Source: Bacteroides sp.
Lineage (GTDB): Bacteria; Bacteroidota; Bacteroidia; Bacteroidales; Bacteroidaceae
Assembly: GCA_017556595.1 (NCBI GenBank)
Contig: JAFYML010000011.1
Span: forward strand, 1 to 8,046
Direction of reading: 5' to 3'
DNA: 8,046 nt
The notes beneath the pieces are model-generated. The model worked only from the letters and a program-made list of their open reading frames with translations. It had not been told where the DNA came from and did no database searches. This document shows positions 1 through 5,874 of the stretch, piece by piece. The number at the start of each line of letters is the position of its first letter. Positions within the stretch are counted from its first letter, which is position 1. Both the position numbers and the translations under genes were made by a program.

Positions 1-1103
1 CCTGCAAATTCCATCAGATAGGCTTTGATGAATCCATCGAGTTTACCATCCATCACACCATTCACATCGCTTGTTTGGTAGTTTGTTCGATGGTCTTTCA
101 CACGGCGGTCGTCGAAAACGTAACTACGTATTTGCGAACCCCACTCAATCTTCTTCTTGCCAGCTTCTACTTTAGCTTGTTCGGCCATACGATGTTGCAA
201 CTCTTTGTCATAAAGAATAGAACGCAATTGGCGCATGGCATTCTCGCGGTTCTTGGGTTGGTCGCGCGTTTCGGTATTCTCAATCAAGATTTCTTCTTCT
301 TCGCCGGTATAGGGGTCTTTGAATTGATAGCGCAAACGCACACCCGATTCCACCTTGTTCACGTTCTGACCACCGGCACCACTCGAGCGGAATGTATCCC
401 ATGATATATTTGCCGGATTGATGTTTACCTCGATTGTATCGTCCACCAACGGCGTTACGAACACCGATGCAAAGGAAGTCATACGCTTGCCTTGTGCGTT
501 GTATGGCGATACACGCACCAAGCGATGCACACCATTTTCACCCTTCAAATAGCCATAAGCATAGCTACCAGCAATCTCGATGGTACTAGTTTTAATACCA
601 GCTTCATCACCCTCTTGCAAGTTCGAGATAACAGCTTTGTATCCTGCTTGCTCGGCATAGCGCAAGTACATACGCATCAACATTGAAGCCCAGTCTTGAC
701 TTTCTGTACCACCCGCACCAGAGTTGATTTTCAACACGCAATCCATTTGATCGGCCTCTTCGCGTAGCATATTCTTCAATTCGAGTGCTTCCACTGCTTC
801 GGCTGCCTTTGCATATGCCTCTTCCACTTCGGCTTCGGTTACCAATTCATCCTTGAAAAAGTCGAAAGAGAGTTGCACTTCCTCGGCCAATGTAGCTACC
901 TCTTGGTATCCCTCTATCCATTGTTGCAAAGCTTTTACCTTCTTCATTTGCGCCTCGGCTGCTTTTTGGTCATCCCAAAATCCGGGTGCTTGTGTGCGGA
1001 GTTGTTCTTCCTCCACTTGAATCTTCTTGCCTTCAATGTCAAGATAGCGGTTCAACGCTTGTGTACGTTCTTTAATATCCTTCAGTTGTTCAAGGGTAAT
1101 CAT
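1..1103 (-). CDS. prfB: Peptide chain release factor 2 (RF2), C-terminal end cut by window edge
   Basis: RF2 recognises UGA and UAA stop codons in the ribosomal A site and triggers peptide release. Reading from ATG at 1103 gives 367 residues with no stop, ending in ...KAYLMEFAG at the window edge; the family is about 365-370 residues, so only a few are missing. The N-terminus is the helical domain (MITLEQLKDIKERTQALNRY). The catalytic GGQ loop (SSGAGGQNVNK) has GGQ at residues 244-246. The stop-codon-reading tripeptide, SPF in Escherichia coli, is here SPY (199-201, in RLVRVSPYNAQGKRM), still the RF2 rather than the RF1 (PxT) type. Many prfB genes carry a +1 programmed frameshift at CTT-TGA-C; here the equivalent codons read TAT CTT GAC ATT (residues 22-25), so the gene is one continuous frame without autoregulatory frameshifting. 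A Bacteroidota -7 element lies 42 bases upstream of the start. Identification is firm. Confidence 0.97.
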   Translation of the reverse strand, partial: MITLEQLKDIKERTQALNRYLDIEGKKIQVEEEQLRTQAPGFWDDQKAAEAQMKKVKALQQWIEGYQEVATLAEEVQLSFDFFKDELVTEAEVEEAYAKAAEAVEALELKNMLREEADQMDCVLKINSGAGGTESQDWASMLMRMYLRYAEQAGYKAVISNLQEGDEAGIKTSTIEIAGSYAYGYLKGENGVHRLVRVSPYNAQGKRMTSFASVFVTPLVDDTIEVNINPANISWDTFRSSGAGGQNVNKVESGVRLRYQFKDPYTGEEEEILIENTETRDQPKNRENAMRQLRSILYDKELQHRMAEQAKVEAGKKKIEWGSQIRSYVFDDRRVKDHRTNYQTSDVNGVMDGKLDGFIKAYLMEFA

Positions 1104-1144
1104 CGTTATGGGTTGCTTATGGTTACTTAATTTATTTCTGGGCG

Positions 1145-1152
1145 CAAAGGTA
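1145..1152 (-). promoter_or_regulatory. prfB promoter, Bacteroidota -7 element
   Basis: On the minus strand the sequence is TACCTTTG, a perfect match to the Bacteroidota primary sigma factor -7 consensus TAnnTTTG. It lies 41 bases upstream of the prfB ATG, giving an expected leader of about 35 bases. No TTG-type -33 element is present at the usual 19-21 base spacing; that position is occupied by the T-rich tail of the neighbouring terminator. The consensus is established knowledge; use of this site is inferred from match and position. Confidence 0.6.
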
Positions 1153-1159
1153 CAAAAAA

Positions 1160-1199
1160 AGAGGTATATAAAAAAGAATCCCCCTTGAGTAAGGGGGAT
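1160..1199 (-). terminator. Rho-independent terminator of the acyl-CoA ligase gene
   Basis: Positions 1178-1199 form a perfect 9-bp stem (ATCCCCCTT / AAGGGGGAT) closed by a GAGT loop. It begins 5 bases past the ligase stop codon. On the minus strand the hairpin is followed by a T-rich tract (TCTTTTTTATAT, about 1166-1177). Strong stem, small loop and U-tract give a textbook intrinsic terminator. Confidence 0.9.
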
Positions 1200-1204
1200 A
1201 TTCT

Positions 1205-3016
1205 TTATTCTTGGTACATTGCATCTATCTGTTGCTTGTAATTTACGTTCAATACCGAGCGTTTTATCTTCAATGTATTGGTCAACTCGCCACGTTGCAT
1301 ACTGAACGGTTCGGGCAATAATGTAAAGCGTTTCACCTGTTCGTAGTGTGCAAATTGTTGTTGTAGCGTGTCAATGCGTGTGCGGTATAATTCTTGAATC
1401 TTTTCGTTAGCCAAGAGTTGCTCCATGTTTTCATACGCAATACCTTGTTGCTTTGCATAGGCTTCGAGCACTTCGTAAGCAGGAATAATCAGTGCCGAAA
1501 CAAATTTACGCTGATCGGCAATAATCGCAATTTGGTCGATATAGCGATCGATTCCCAACTTTGTTTCCAATGCTTGCGGAGAGATATATTTACCATTGCT
1601 AGTCTTGAACAAATCCTTGATACGTTCTGTCAGATACAAATAATCATCTTTAATGTATCCTGCATCGCCAGTATGGAACCATCCGTCGGCATCGATAGCC
1701 TTAGCAGTTTCCTCTGATTTCTTGTAATAGCCTGTTGTGATGGTTTTACCGCGCAATAAGATTTCGTTATTTTCGCCAATCTTCACTTGTACATCGGGCA
1801 TAATCTTACCTACAGAGCCCAACTCAAAGCCATCGTCAGGGAAGCAAGATACTGTAGCACACGACTCGGTCAATCCATATCCTACCTTCATGTTGATACC
1901 TACGGCATGGCAAAATTCACAGATTTCATCGGGAACAGCAGCACCGGCAACAGGGAAGAATTTACCATTTTCCAAACCGATAGTTTTCTTCAAAAGAGCA
2001 TAAACTGTCTTTTCGTAGAACATATATTTCAAGTGGTTGCCCAATGGCGGACGTTTGCCGGCACGCACATAATCCACATTATGAATCTTACCTACACGAA
2101 TTGCGTCGAGCATCAATCTACGTTTGAAACCTGATTCTGAAGCAATTTTCTCGTTTACACCGGCATAAACCTTTTCCCAGAAACGAGGTACACTACACAT
2201 TAATGTTGGACGTACCTCCTTGATGGTCGATGCAATCTCTGCCGGACGCAAATTAAGGCAAACCACAATGGCTCTGTGCAAGCAATAGTAACTCCAAGCG
2301 CGTTCGAAAACGTGTGTCAACGGCAAGAAAGACATAGACACTTCGTTTTCACCCAATGTTGTAAGGCGAATGTCGTGAATACGGTTAATCTCATGATAAT
2401 TGAAATGATGTAGCATCACTCCCTTTGGCTCACCGGTAGTACCACTTGTATAGAGGATATTGGCCAAATCATCGTTCGACGCACGAGCGCTACGCTCTTC
2501 CACAACATCGTTATGCTTCAAATCTTCACCAAGTTTCAAGAAGTCGGAGAAGTAGATTGAAGTAGTATCACGTTCATCACGTTGTACCTCCGAATCGAAA
2601 ATAATGATTTTTTGCAACGACGAGCAAAGTCCCATCACTCTGAATGCCGCATCGTATTGGAATTGCTCACCCACAAAAAGGAAACGAATTTGAGCATCGT
2701 TAATGATGTATTGCGCTTGAGCAGGCGAACTAGTAGCATAAAGAGGCACCGTTACCGCACGATTGGCATGTGCACCGAAGTCGGTATAGAGGCATTCGGG
2801 TTTATTTTGTGAAAAGATTCCGATATTCTCGCACTCTTCAACCCCCAACTCCACCAACGCATTGGCTGATTGGCGAACAGTTTTAGAGAACTGATTCCAA
2901 CTAACAGCATTCCATGACGAAGTTTTATAATCACGATACTTTATGGCGGTACGTTCGCCATATTTCTCGGCCTGGCGATGCACCACGACAGAGAGATGAT
3001 GAATAGGGTAACTCAT
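1205..3016 (-). CDS. Long-chain fatty acid-CoA ligase (AMP-forming, FadD/FAA1 type)
   Basis: This 603-residue member of the ANL (acyl/aryl-CoA synthetase, NRPS adenylation, luciferase) superfamily activates fatty acids with ATP to acyl-AMP and then acyl-CoA. Visible motifs, numbered from the chosen start: the phosphate loop YTSGTTGEPKG at 189-199, the adenine/substrate motif YGLTE at 380-384, HTGD at 448-451, the hinge motif LTERIKD around 463-469 followed by NGKYISP, and the C-terminal ELTNTLKIKR containing the likely adenylation lysine (about residue 583). The length and the long insertion before YGLTE fit the COG1022 (FAA1) branch. The frame stays open to a TTG at 3058, but ATG 3016 (MSYPIHHLSVV) is chosen because a TATCTTTG promoter element lies at 3041-3048, between the two. 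It has no signal peptide and is likely cytosolic or membrane-associated. It is monocistronic: own promoter region, terminator 5 bases after the stop. Chain-length specificity cannot be read from sequence. Confidence 0.95.
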   Translation of the reverse strand: MSYPIHHLSVVVHRQAEKYGERTAIKYRDYKTSSWNAVSWNQFSKTVRQSANALVELGVEECENIGIFSQNKPECLYTDFGAHANRAVTVPLYATSSPAQAQYIINDAQIRFLFVGEQFQYDAAFRVMGLCSSLQKIIIFDSEVQRDERDTTSIYFSDFLKLGEDLKHNDVVEERSARASNDDLANILYTSGTTGEPKGVMLHHFNYHEINRIHDIRLTTLGENEVSMSFLPLTHVFERAWSYYCLHRAIVVCLNLRPAEIASTIKEVRPTLMCSVPRFWEKVYAGVNEKIASESGFKRRLMLDAIRVGKIHNVDYVRAGKRPPLGNHLKYMFYEKTVYALLKKTIGLENGKFFPVAGAAVPDEICEFCHAVGINMKVGYGLTESCATVSCFPDDGFELGSVGKIMPDVQVKIGENNEILLRGKTITTGYYKKSEETAKAIDADGWFHTGDAGYIKDDYLYLTERIKDLFKTSNGKYISPQALETKLGIDRYIDQIAIIADQRKFVSALIIPAYEVLEAYAKQQGIAYENMEQLLANEKIQELYRTRIDTLQQQFAHYEQVKRFTLLPEPFSMQRGELTNTLKIKRSVLNVNYKQQIDAMYQE

Positions 3017-3040
3017 ATTCAAATAGACATTTGTTTGGTG

Positions 3041-3048
3041 CAAAGATA
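3041..3048 (-). promoter_or_regulatory. Acyl-CoA ligase promoter, -7 element
   Basis: The minus strand reads TATCTTTG, matching the Bacteroidota -7 consensus TAnnTTTG, 24 bases upstream of the ligase ATG at 3016. That predicts a leader of roughly 20 bases and rules out the upstream TTG (3058) as start. I see no TTTG-like -33 element at the standard spacing, so the assignment rests on the -7 match and position. Confidence 0.6.
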
Positions 3049-3112
3049 ATGGTTTCAAATGAAACTATCGGCTATAAATGCAAAAAAAGAAAAAGAAATC
3101 TGCTTTTTTATG

Positions 3113-3143
3113 TTGGAAATGTTAACAGAATGCCATACTTTTG
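3113..3143 (+). promoter_or_regulatory. argE promoter, Bacteroidota -33/-7 pair
   Basis: TTG at 3113-3115 and TACTTTTG at 3136-3143 (consensus TAnnTTTG) are separated by 20 bases, the usual Bacteroidota spacing. Transcription would begin near 3149, giving a leader of about 25 bases to ATG 3175. This decides the start codon: the in-frame upstream candidates (TTG 3031, ATG 3049, ATG 3130) all lie upstream of the -7 box. Confidence 0.7.
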
Positions 3144-3174
3144 TCGGTGTTTTTCACAAAATAGCATTAAACGT

Positions 3175-4245
3175 ATGGAGTATAATTTAGCCACCTGTAC
3201 CACTGAAGCAGTAAAGCTATTAAAGGAATTGATAGGAATTGCCTCGGTAAGTCGCGATGAAACGCAAGCCGCAGATTGCTTGCAACAATATATTCAGAAG
3301 CAAGGAATTAGTACGGAGCGCAAAGGGAATAACGTTTGGTGCTTATCGCCCAATTTTGATGCAAGCAAACCTACCCTATTATTAAATTCGCACATCGACA
3401 CCGTGAAACCGGTGCAAGGATGGCAACGCAATCCCTTCAACGCTATGCAAGAAGGCGACTACTTATATGGATTGGGTAGTAACGATGCAGGAGCCAGTGT
3501 GGTATGCTTGCTACAAGCGTTCATGCAACTTTGCCGTAACAACCAAAGCTATAACCTCATCTATTTAGCTTCGTGTGAAGAAGAAGTCTCGGGTAAAAAT
3601 GGTATAGAAAGCGTATTGCCCCTATTGCCACCCATCAGTGTCGCATTGGTAGGCGAACCCACCGAGATGCATCCAGCCATTGCCGAAAAAGGATTGATGG
3701 TGATTGACGTAACCGCACATGGCAAATCGGGACATGCAGCACGCAACGAAGGAGAGAATGCCATATACAAAGCATTGGAAGATATAGAGTGGTTTCGCGA
3801 TTATCGTTTCCCAAAGGAATCATCGCTATTAGGGCCTGTAAAGATGAGTGTAACCATTGTAAATGCCGGCACACAACACAACGTTGTACCCGACCGTTGC
3901 ACCTTCACCGTCGATATCCGAAGCAACGAATGCTATAGCAATCAAGAGATTTTTGAAGAGATAAAACAGCATATCAAAAGCGAAGCAACGGCACGCTCGT
4001 TCCGTTTATCATCATCACGCATAGCCCCAAACCATCCTATCATTAAGCAAGCCATCGCATTAGGACGTGTTCCCTTCGGCTCGCCCACCTTAAGCGACCA
4101 AGCTCTGATGCCTTTCCCCTCATTCAAAATGGGGCCAGGCAATAGTAGCCGTTCGCACACGGCCGACGAATATATCCGAATCAGCGAAATGGAAGAGGCT
4201 ATTTCGCTATACTTATCTTTACTTGACGGATTAAATATTGAATAA
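3175..4245 (+). CDS. argE: M20-family acyl-ornithine deacylase (ArgE/DapE-like)
   Basis: A 356-residue di-zinc deacylase of the M20 (ArgE/DapE/CPG2) family. The expected role is to remove the acyl group from N-acyl-L-ornithine in arginine synthesis. Metal and catalytic motifs are intact: NSHID (H73, D75), GLGSNDAG (bridging D104), SCEEE (general base probably E136, ligand E137), GEPTE (E161), the dimerisation-domain GTQHNVVPD (H235), and SRSHTADEY (ligand H328). The GKSGHAARNEGENAI segment is the usual entry to the lid/dimerisation domain. In Bacteroides the arginine pathway is known to use N-succinyl rather than N-acetyl intermediates, so the true substrate may be N-succinyl-ornithine; the sequence alone does not settle this. 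ATG 3175 is chosen because the -33/-7 promoter lies just upstream; the frame itself is open from 3031. It is transcribed divergently from the acyl-CoA ligase and ends 2 bases before a strong terminator, so it is probably a single-gene unit. No signal peptide: cytosolic. Confidence 0.9.
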   Translation: MEYNLATCTTEAVKLLKELIGIASVSRDETQAADCLQQYIQKQGISTERKGNNVWCLSPNFDASKPTLLLNSHIDTVKPVQGWQRNPFNAMQEGDYLYGLGSNDAGASVVCLLQAFMQLCRNNQSYNLIYLASCEEEVSGKNGIESVLPLLPPISVALVGEPTEMHPAIAEKGLMVIDVTAHGKSGHAARNEGENAIYKALEDIEWFRDYRFPKESSLLGPVKMSVTIVNAGTQHNVVPDRCTFTVDIRSNECYSNQEIFEEIKQHIKSEATARSFRLSSSRIAPNHPIIKQAIALGRVPFGSPTLSDQALMPFPSFKMGPGNSSRSHTADEYIRISEMEEAISLYLSLLDGLNIE

Positions 4246-4247
4246 AT

Positions 4248-4280
4248 AAACGGACGTGCATGCACGTCCGTTTTTATTAT
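4248..4280 (+). terminator. argE intrinsic terminator, 26-base perfect palindrome
   Basis: Two bases past the argE stop, 4248-4260 (AAACGGACGTGCA) and 4261-4273 (its exact reverse complement) form a perfect palindrome followed by a T-rich tail (TTTTTATTATT). As RNA it gives about an 11-bp stem with a GCATGC-centred tight loop. The minus strand also has an AT-rich tail (TTTATTTATT), so it may stop transcription from both sides, but argE is the close partner. Confidence 0.9.
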
Positions 4281-4410
4281 TGGGTAGCAATCCTTTATCA
4301 CAACCATTCACCCCTTAATTATGCCCTAATCACACACAATTTTTCTGTTACTCCTTCGGGAATAAAACAATAGTTTGCGAGATAAAACCGGTAAACTGCT
4401 GAATAAAGTT

Positions 4411-4494
4411 AAAACCACGGTGCGATTTTATGAAACCGCAGTGTGGTTTCACGAAACCACGACGTGATTTTATAAAACCACACCGTGGTTTTAT
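4411..4494. repeat. Four tandem 21-bp palindromic units
   Basis: Exactly four contiguous 21-base units (4411-4431, 4432-4452, 4453-4473, 4474-4494). Each follows the pattern RAAACCAC, three variable bases, GTGGTTTT, then AT or AC. The centres are GGT, AGT, GAC and ACC, while the 8-base arms are conserved apart from a few changes, all of them transitions. Each unit is a self-palindrome, perfect in unit 4. Neighbouring arms also pair across junctions: GTGGTTTC-AC-GAAACCAC at 4443-4460 is perfect. The outermost 12 bases (4411-4422, AAAACCACGGTG) are the exact reverse complement of 4481-4492. About the centre at 4451-4452, 32 of 40 positions are Watson-Crick complementary. There are no spacers, so it is not CRISPR. 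It may be a REP/MITE-like intergenic palindrome family or a multi-hairpin terminator; function unknown. Confidence 0.85.
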
Positions 4495-4499
4495 TTTTT
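4474..4499 (+). terminator. Possible terminator: last palindrome unit plus T-tract
   Basis: Unit 4 of the array is a perfect 8-bp stem (AAAACCAC / GTGGTTTT) with a 3-base loop, followed by ATTTTTT on the plus strand. This has terminator form and could back up the argE terminator 200 bases upstream. The hairpin is A/T-rich at its base, and the argE terminator is already strong, so its role is uncertain. Confidence 0.35.
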
Positions 4500-4525
4500 C
4501 TTAGGCATAAAAAAGTTTCTTTACC

Positions 4526-4556
4526 TTAGCCCACCGTTATTTCTTCGGTAGGTTAA
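4526..4556 (-). terminator. Weak hairpin downstream of the envelope operon
   Basis: On the minus strand CCTACCG (4552-4546) can pair with CGGTGGG (4536-4530), a 7-bp stem with one G-U pair and a 9-base loop. It lies about 40 bases past the envC-like stop. A T-run (CTTTTTTATG) follows only some 13 bases later. This is the only terminator-like structure between the operon end and the palindrome array, but the form is imperfect. Confidence 0.3.
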
Positions 4557-4593
4557 AATAAAATTTGTTCGGGAATGAAGTGGGAAAGTGGGG

Positions 4594-5874
4594 TTAACGA
4601 TTCAACCAAGGTTCGGGATTGAGTTTGTCTTTCTCCTTACGCAATTGGAAATGGAGCACGGTGCGTCCGCCATCGGCTATATTTGAGAAAATAGGACCAA
4701 GTTCTTGTTTGGTTACAACAGTATCGCCTTGCTTCACATTGACCGATGAAAGGTTACAATAGACCGATATGTATGCTCCATGACGAACAAGAACATTAAA
4801 TAGTCCATTCAATTTGAATACGGCAGCTACCTTCCCGTTGAAGATAGCACGCGCTTGCGCACCTTTCTGTCCTTGAATATCAATGCCTTTATTATCCAAC
4901 TTCACATTGCGAAGTCCTTCTACGGTGTATTGTCCATAATGGCTGACAATGATGTAAGAGCCTGTAATAGGCATGGGTAGTTTGCCGCGATTGGAAGCAA
5001 AATCGGACGAAAGCGCAACGTCAGCTTTACTCATAGTGAAGCCACTTGCCGAACTCTTATTAGTAGTAGCAGTTTGCTTTTCTGTTGTTTTCCCTTTTGC
5101 TTTGGCTTCTTTACGTGCTTCAGCCTCAGCTTCCTTACGAGCACGTTCTATCTCTTCTGCAATCAATTTATCAATGCGGTTATTCAGTTGGGTGGCTTGT
5201 TGGCGTTTTTTATTCAATTCCGACTGAATATTCTTTTGTTTCTTCTGTAAAGCAGAGACTAATGTTCGCTTTTCTTTTTCTTGTTTCTCTAACTTACCTT
5301 TTTCTTCTTCACGTTCGGCAAGCAATTTTTGTTTGGCATCTTTTACCGATTGCAACTCGATACGTTTATTGTCAGTTTCTTGTTGTTTCTTCTTCAGGTC
5401 TTCACCTTGCAAACGCTGATAGGTAGCATATTCACGTACATACCTCAAGCGACGATAGGTTTGCGCTAAGTTCTCGGCCGAGAAGATAAACATCAACTTT
5501 TCTTCGATAGAACGATTCTTTTGCAGGTATTGCACCGACGCTTCATACTTCTGCTTTTTATCCTTCAAATCGTTTTCTAATTCTGATAATTGACGATTGA
5601 GCAAATGCAACTCTTTGTCCACCAAGTTGACCTCATTTGTCAATGTATCAATATACTTTTTTCGTTCCTTGATTTGCCCTGTCAATGTAGCAAGTCCATT
5701 CAATTGGCTCCCCACATCCTTTTTAGTCGTAGTAAGCAAAGATTCTTGTTCGGCAATTTGTTTCTGCAATTCACTATGACGCTGCTCCAACTCGCGTATT
5801 AGCTTGTTGGATTGCGCAAATAGCGGCATTGCACCGTAGGCAAATAGTAATAGGAGCAAAAATCTTAGCTTCAT
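4594..5874 (-). CDS. EnvC-like murein hydrolase activator (degenerate LytM/M23)
   Basis: A 426-residue exported protein. A signal peptide is visible (MKLRFLLLLLFAYGAMPLFA, cleavage likely before Q21). A long coiled coil runs from about 22 to 260 (repeated E/K/Q/L heptads, IAEEIERARKEAEAEA at its end), then a Thr/Ser-rich linker to about 298, then a C-terminal LytM fold at about 300-424. This is the EnvC architecture; E. coli EnvC activates cell-wall amidases at the septum under FtsEX control. The peptidase site is degraded: the H of the HxxxD motif is N328 (NKGIDI, D332 kept), the H of the YxHLS motif is N374 (YCNLS), and the HxH motif is VLH (V406, H408 kept). It is therefore probably a non-catalytic activator, although automatic annotation would call it an M23 peptidase. 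The start ATG overlaps the stop of the upstream DUF4292 gene (ATGA), suggesting translational coupling. It is the last gene of the operon. The partner amidase is not in this window. Confidence 0.92.
   Translation of the reverse strand: MKLRFLLLLLFAYGAMPLFAQSNKLIRELEQRHSELQKQIAEQESLLTTTKKDVGSQLNGLATLTGQIKERKKYIDTLTNEVNLVDKELHLLNRQLSELENDLKDKKQKYEASVQYLQKNRSIEEKLMFIFSAENLAQTYRRLRYVREYATYQRLQGEDLKKKQQETDNKRIELQSVKDAKQKLLAEREEEKGKLEKQEKEKRTLVSALQKKQKNIQSELNKKRQQATQLNNRIDKLIAEEIERARKEAEAEARKEAKAKGKTTEKQTATTNKSSASGFTMSKADVALSSDFASNRGKLPMPITGSYIIVSHYGQYTVEGLRNVKLDNKGIDIQGQKGAQARAIFNGKVAAVFKLNGLFNVLVRHGAYISVYCNLSSVNVKQGDTVVTKQELGPIFSNIADGGRTVLHFQLRKEKDKLNPEPWLNR

Larger units (their letters stand above)
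4246..4593. other. Convergent intergenic region, no gene seen
   Basis: This 348-base gap separates the stop codons of the plus-strand argE and the minus-strand envC-like gene. It has no credible coding frame on either strand; a minus-strand frame that starts at 4307 only shadows argE. It holds a strong terminator next to argE, a stretch at about 4281-4410 in which I recognise nothing, the four-unit palindrome array (4411-4494), and a weaker hairpin near 4526-4556. I see no tRNA, CRISPR or promoter-like element pointing into a gene. Confidence 0.7.

Noticed and set aside
75..1130. Plus-strand open frames opposite prfB (75-404, 492-686, 873-1130)
   Set aside because: They run antisense to a clearly conserved RF2 coding sequence and their translations resemble no family.
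3031..3174. N-terminal extension of the M20 deacylase
   Set aside because: The segment contains the argE promoter pair, is basic and low in similarity to the family, and lies outside the conserved domain.
3942..4307. Minus-strand frame of 121 codons opposite the end of argE
   Set aside because: It overlaps the conserved argE 3' end and its terminator on the other strand, has no promoter, and shows no domain.
4281..4410. Possible small RNA or small gene in the left part of the convergent gap
   Set aside because: No promoter element, no hairpin-plus-T-tract of its own, and no open frame of useful length on either strand.
4411..4494. Short tandem repeats that might be a CRISPR array
   Set aside because: Units are contiguous with no unique 25-45 base spacers; only the 3-base centres vary, and no cas genes are present.
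4594..5874. Active M23 peptidase call for the C-terminal domain
   Set aside because: Key histidines of HxxxD, YxHLS and HxH are Asn, Asn and Val, so the site appears non-catalytic.
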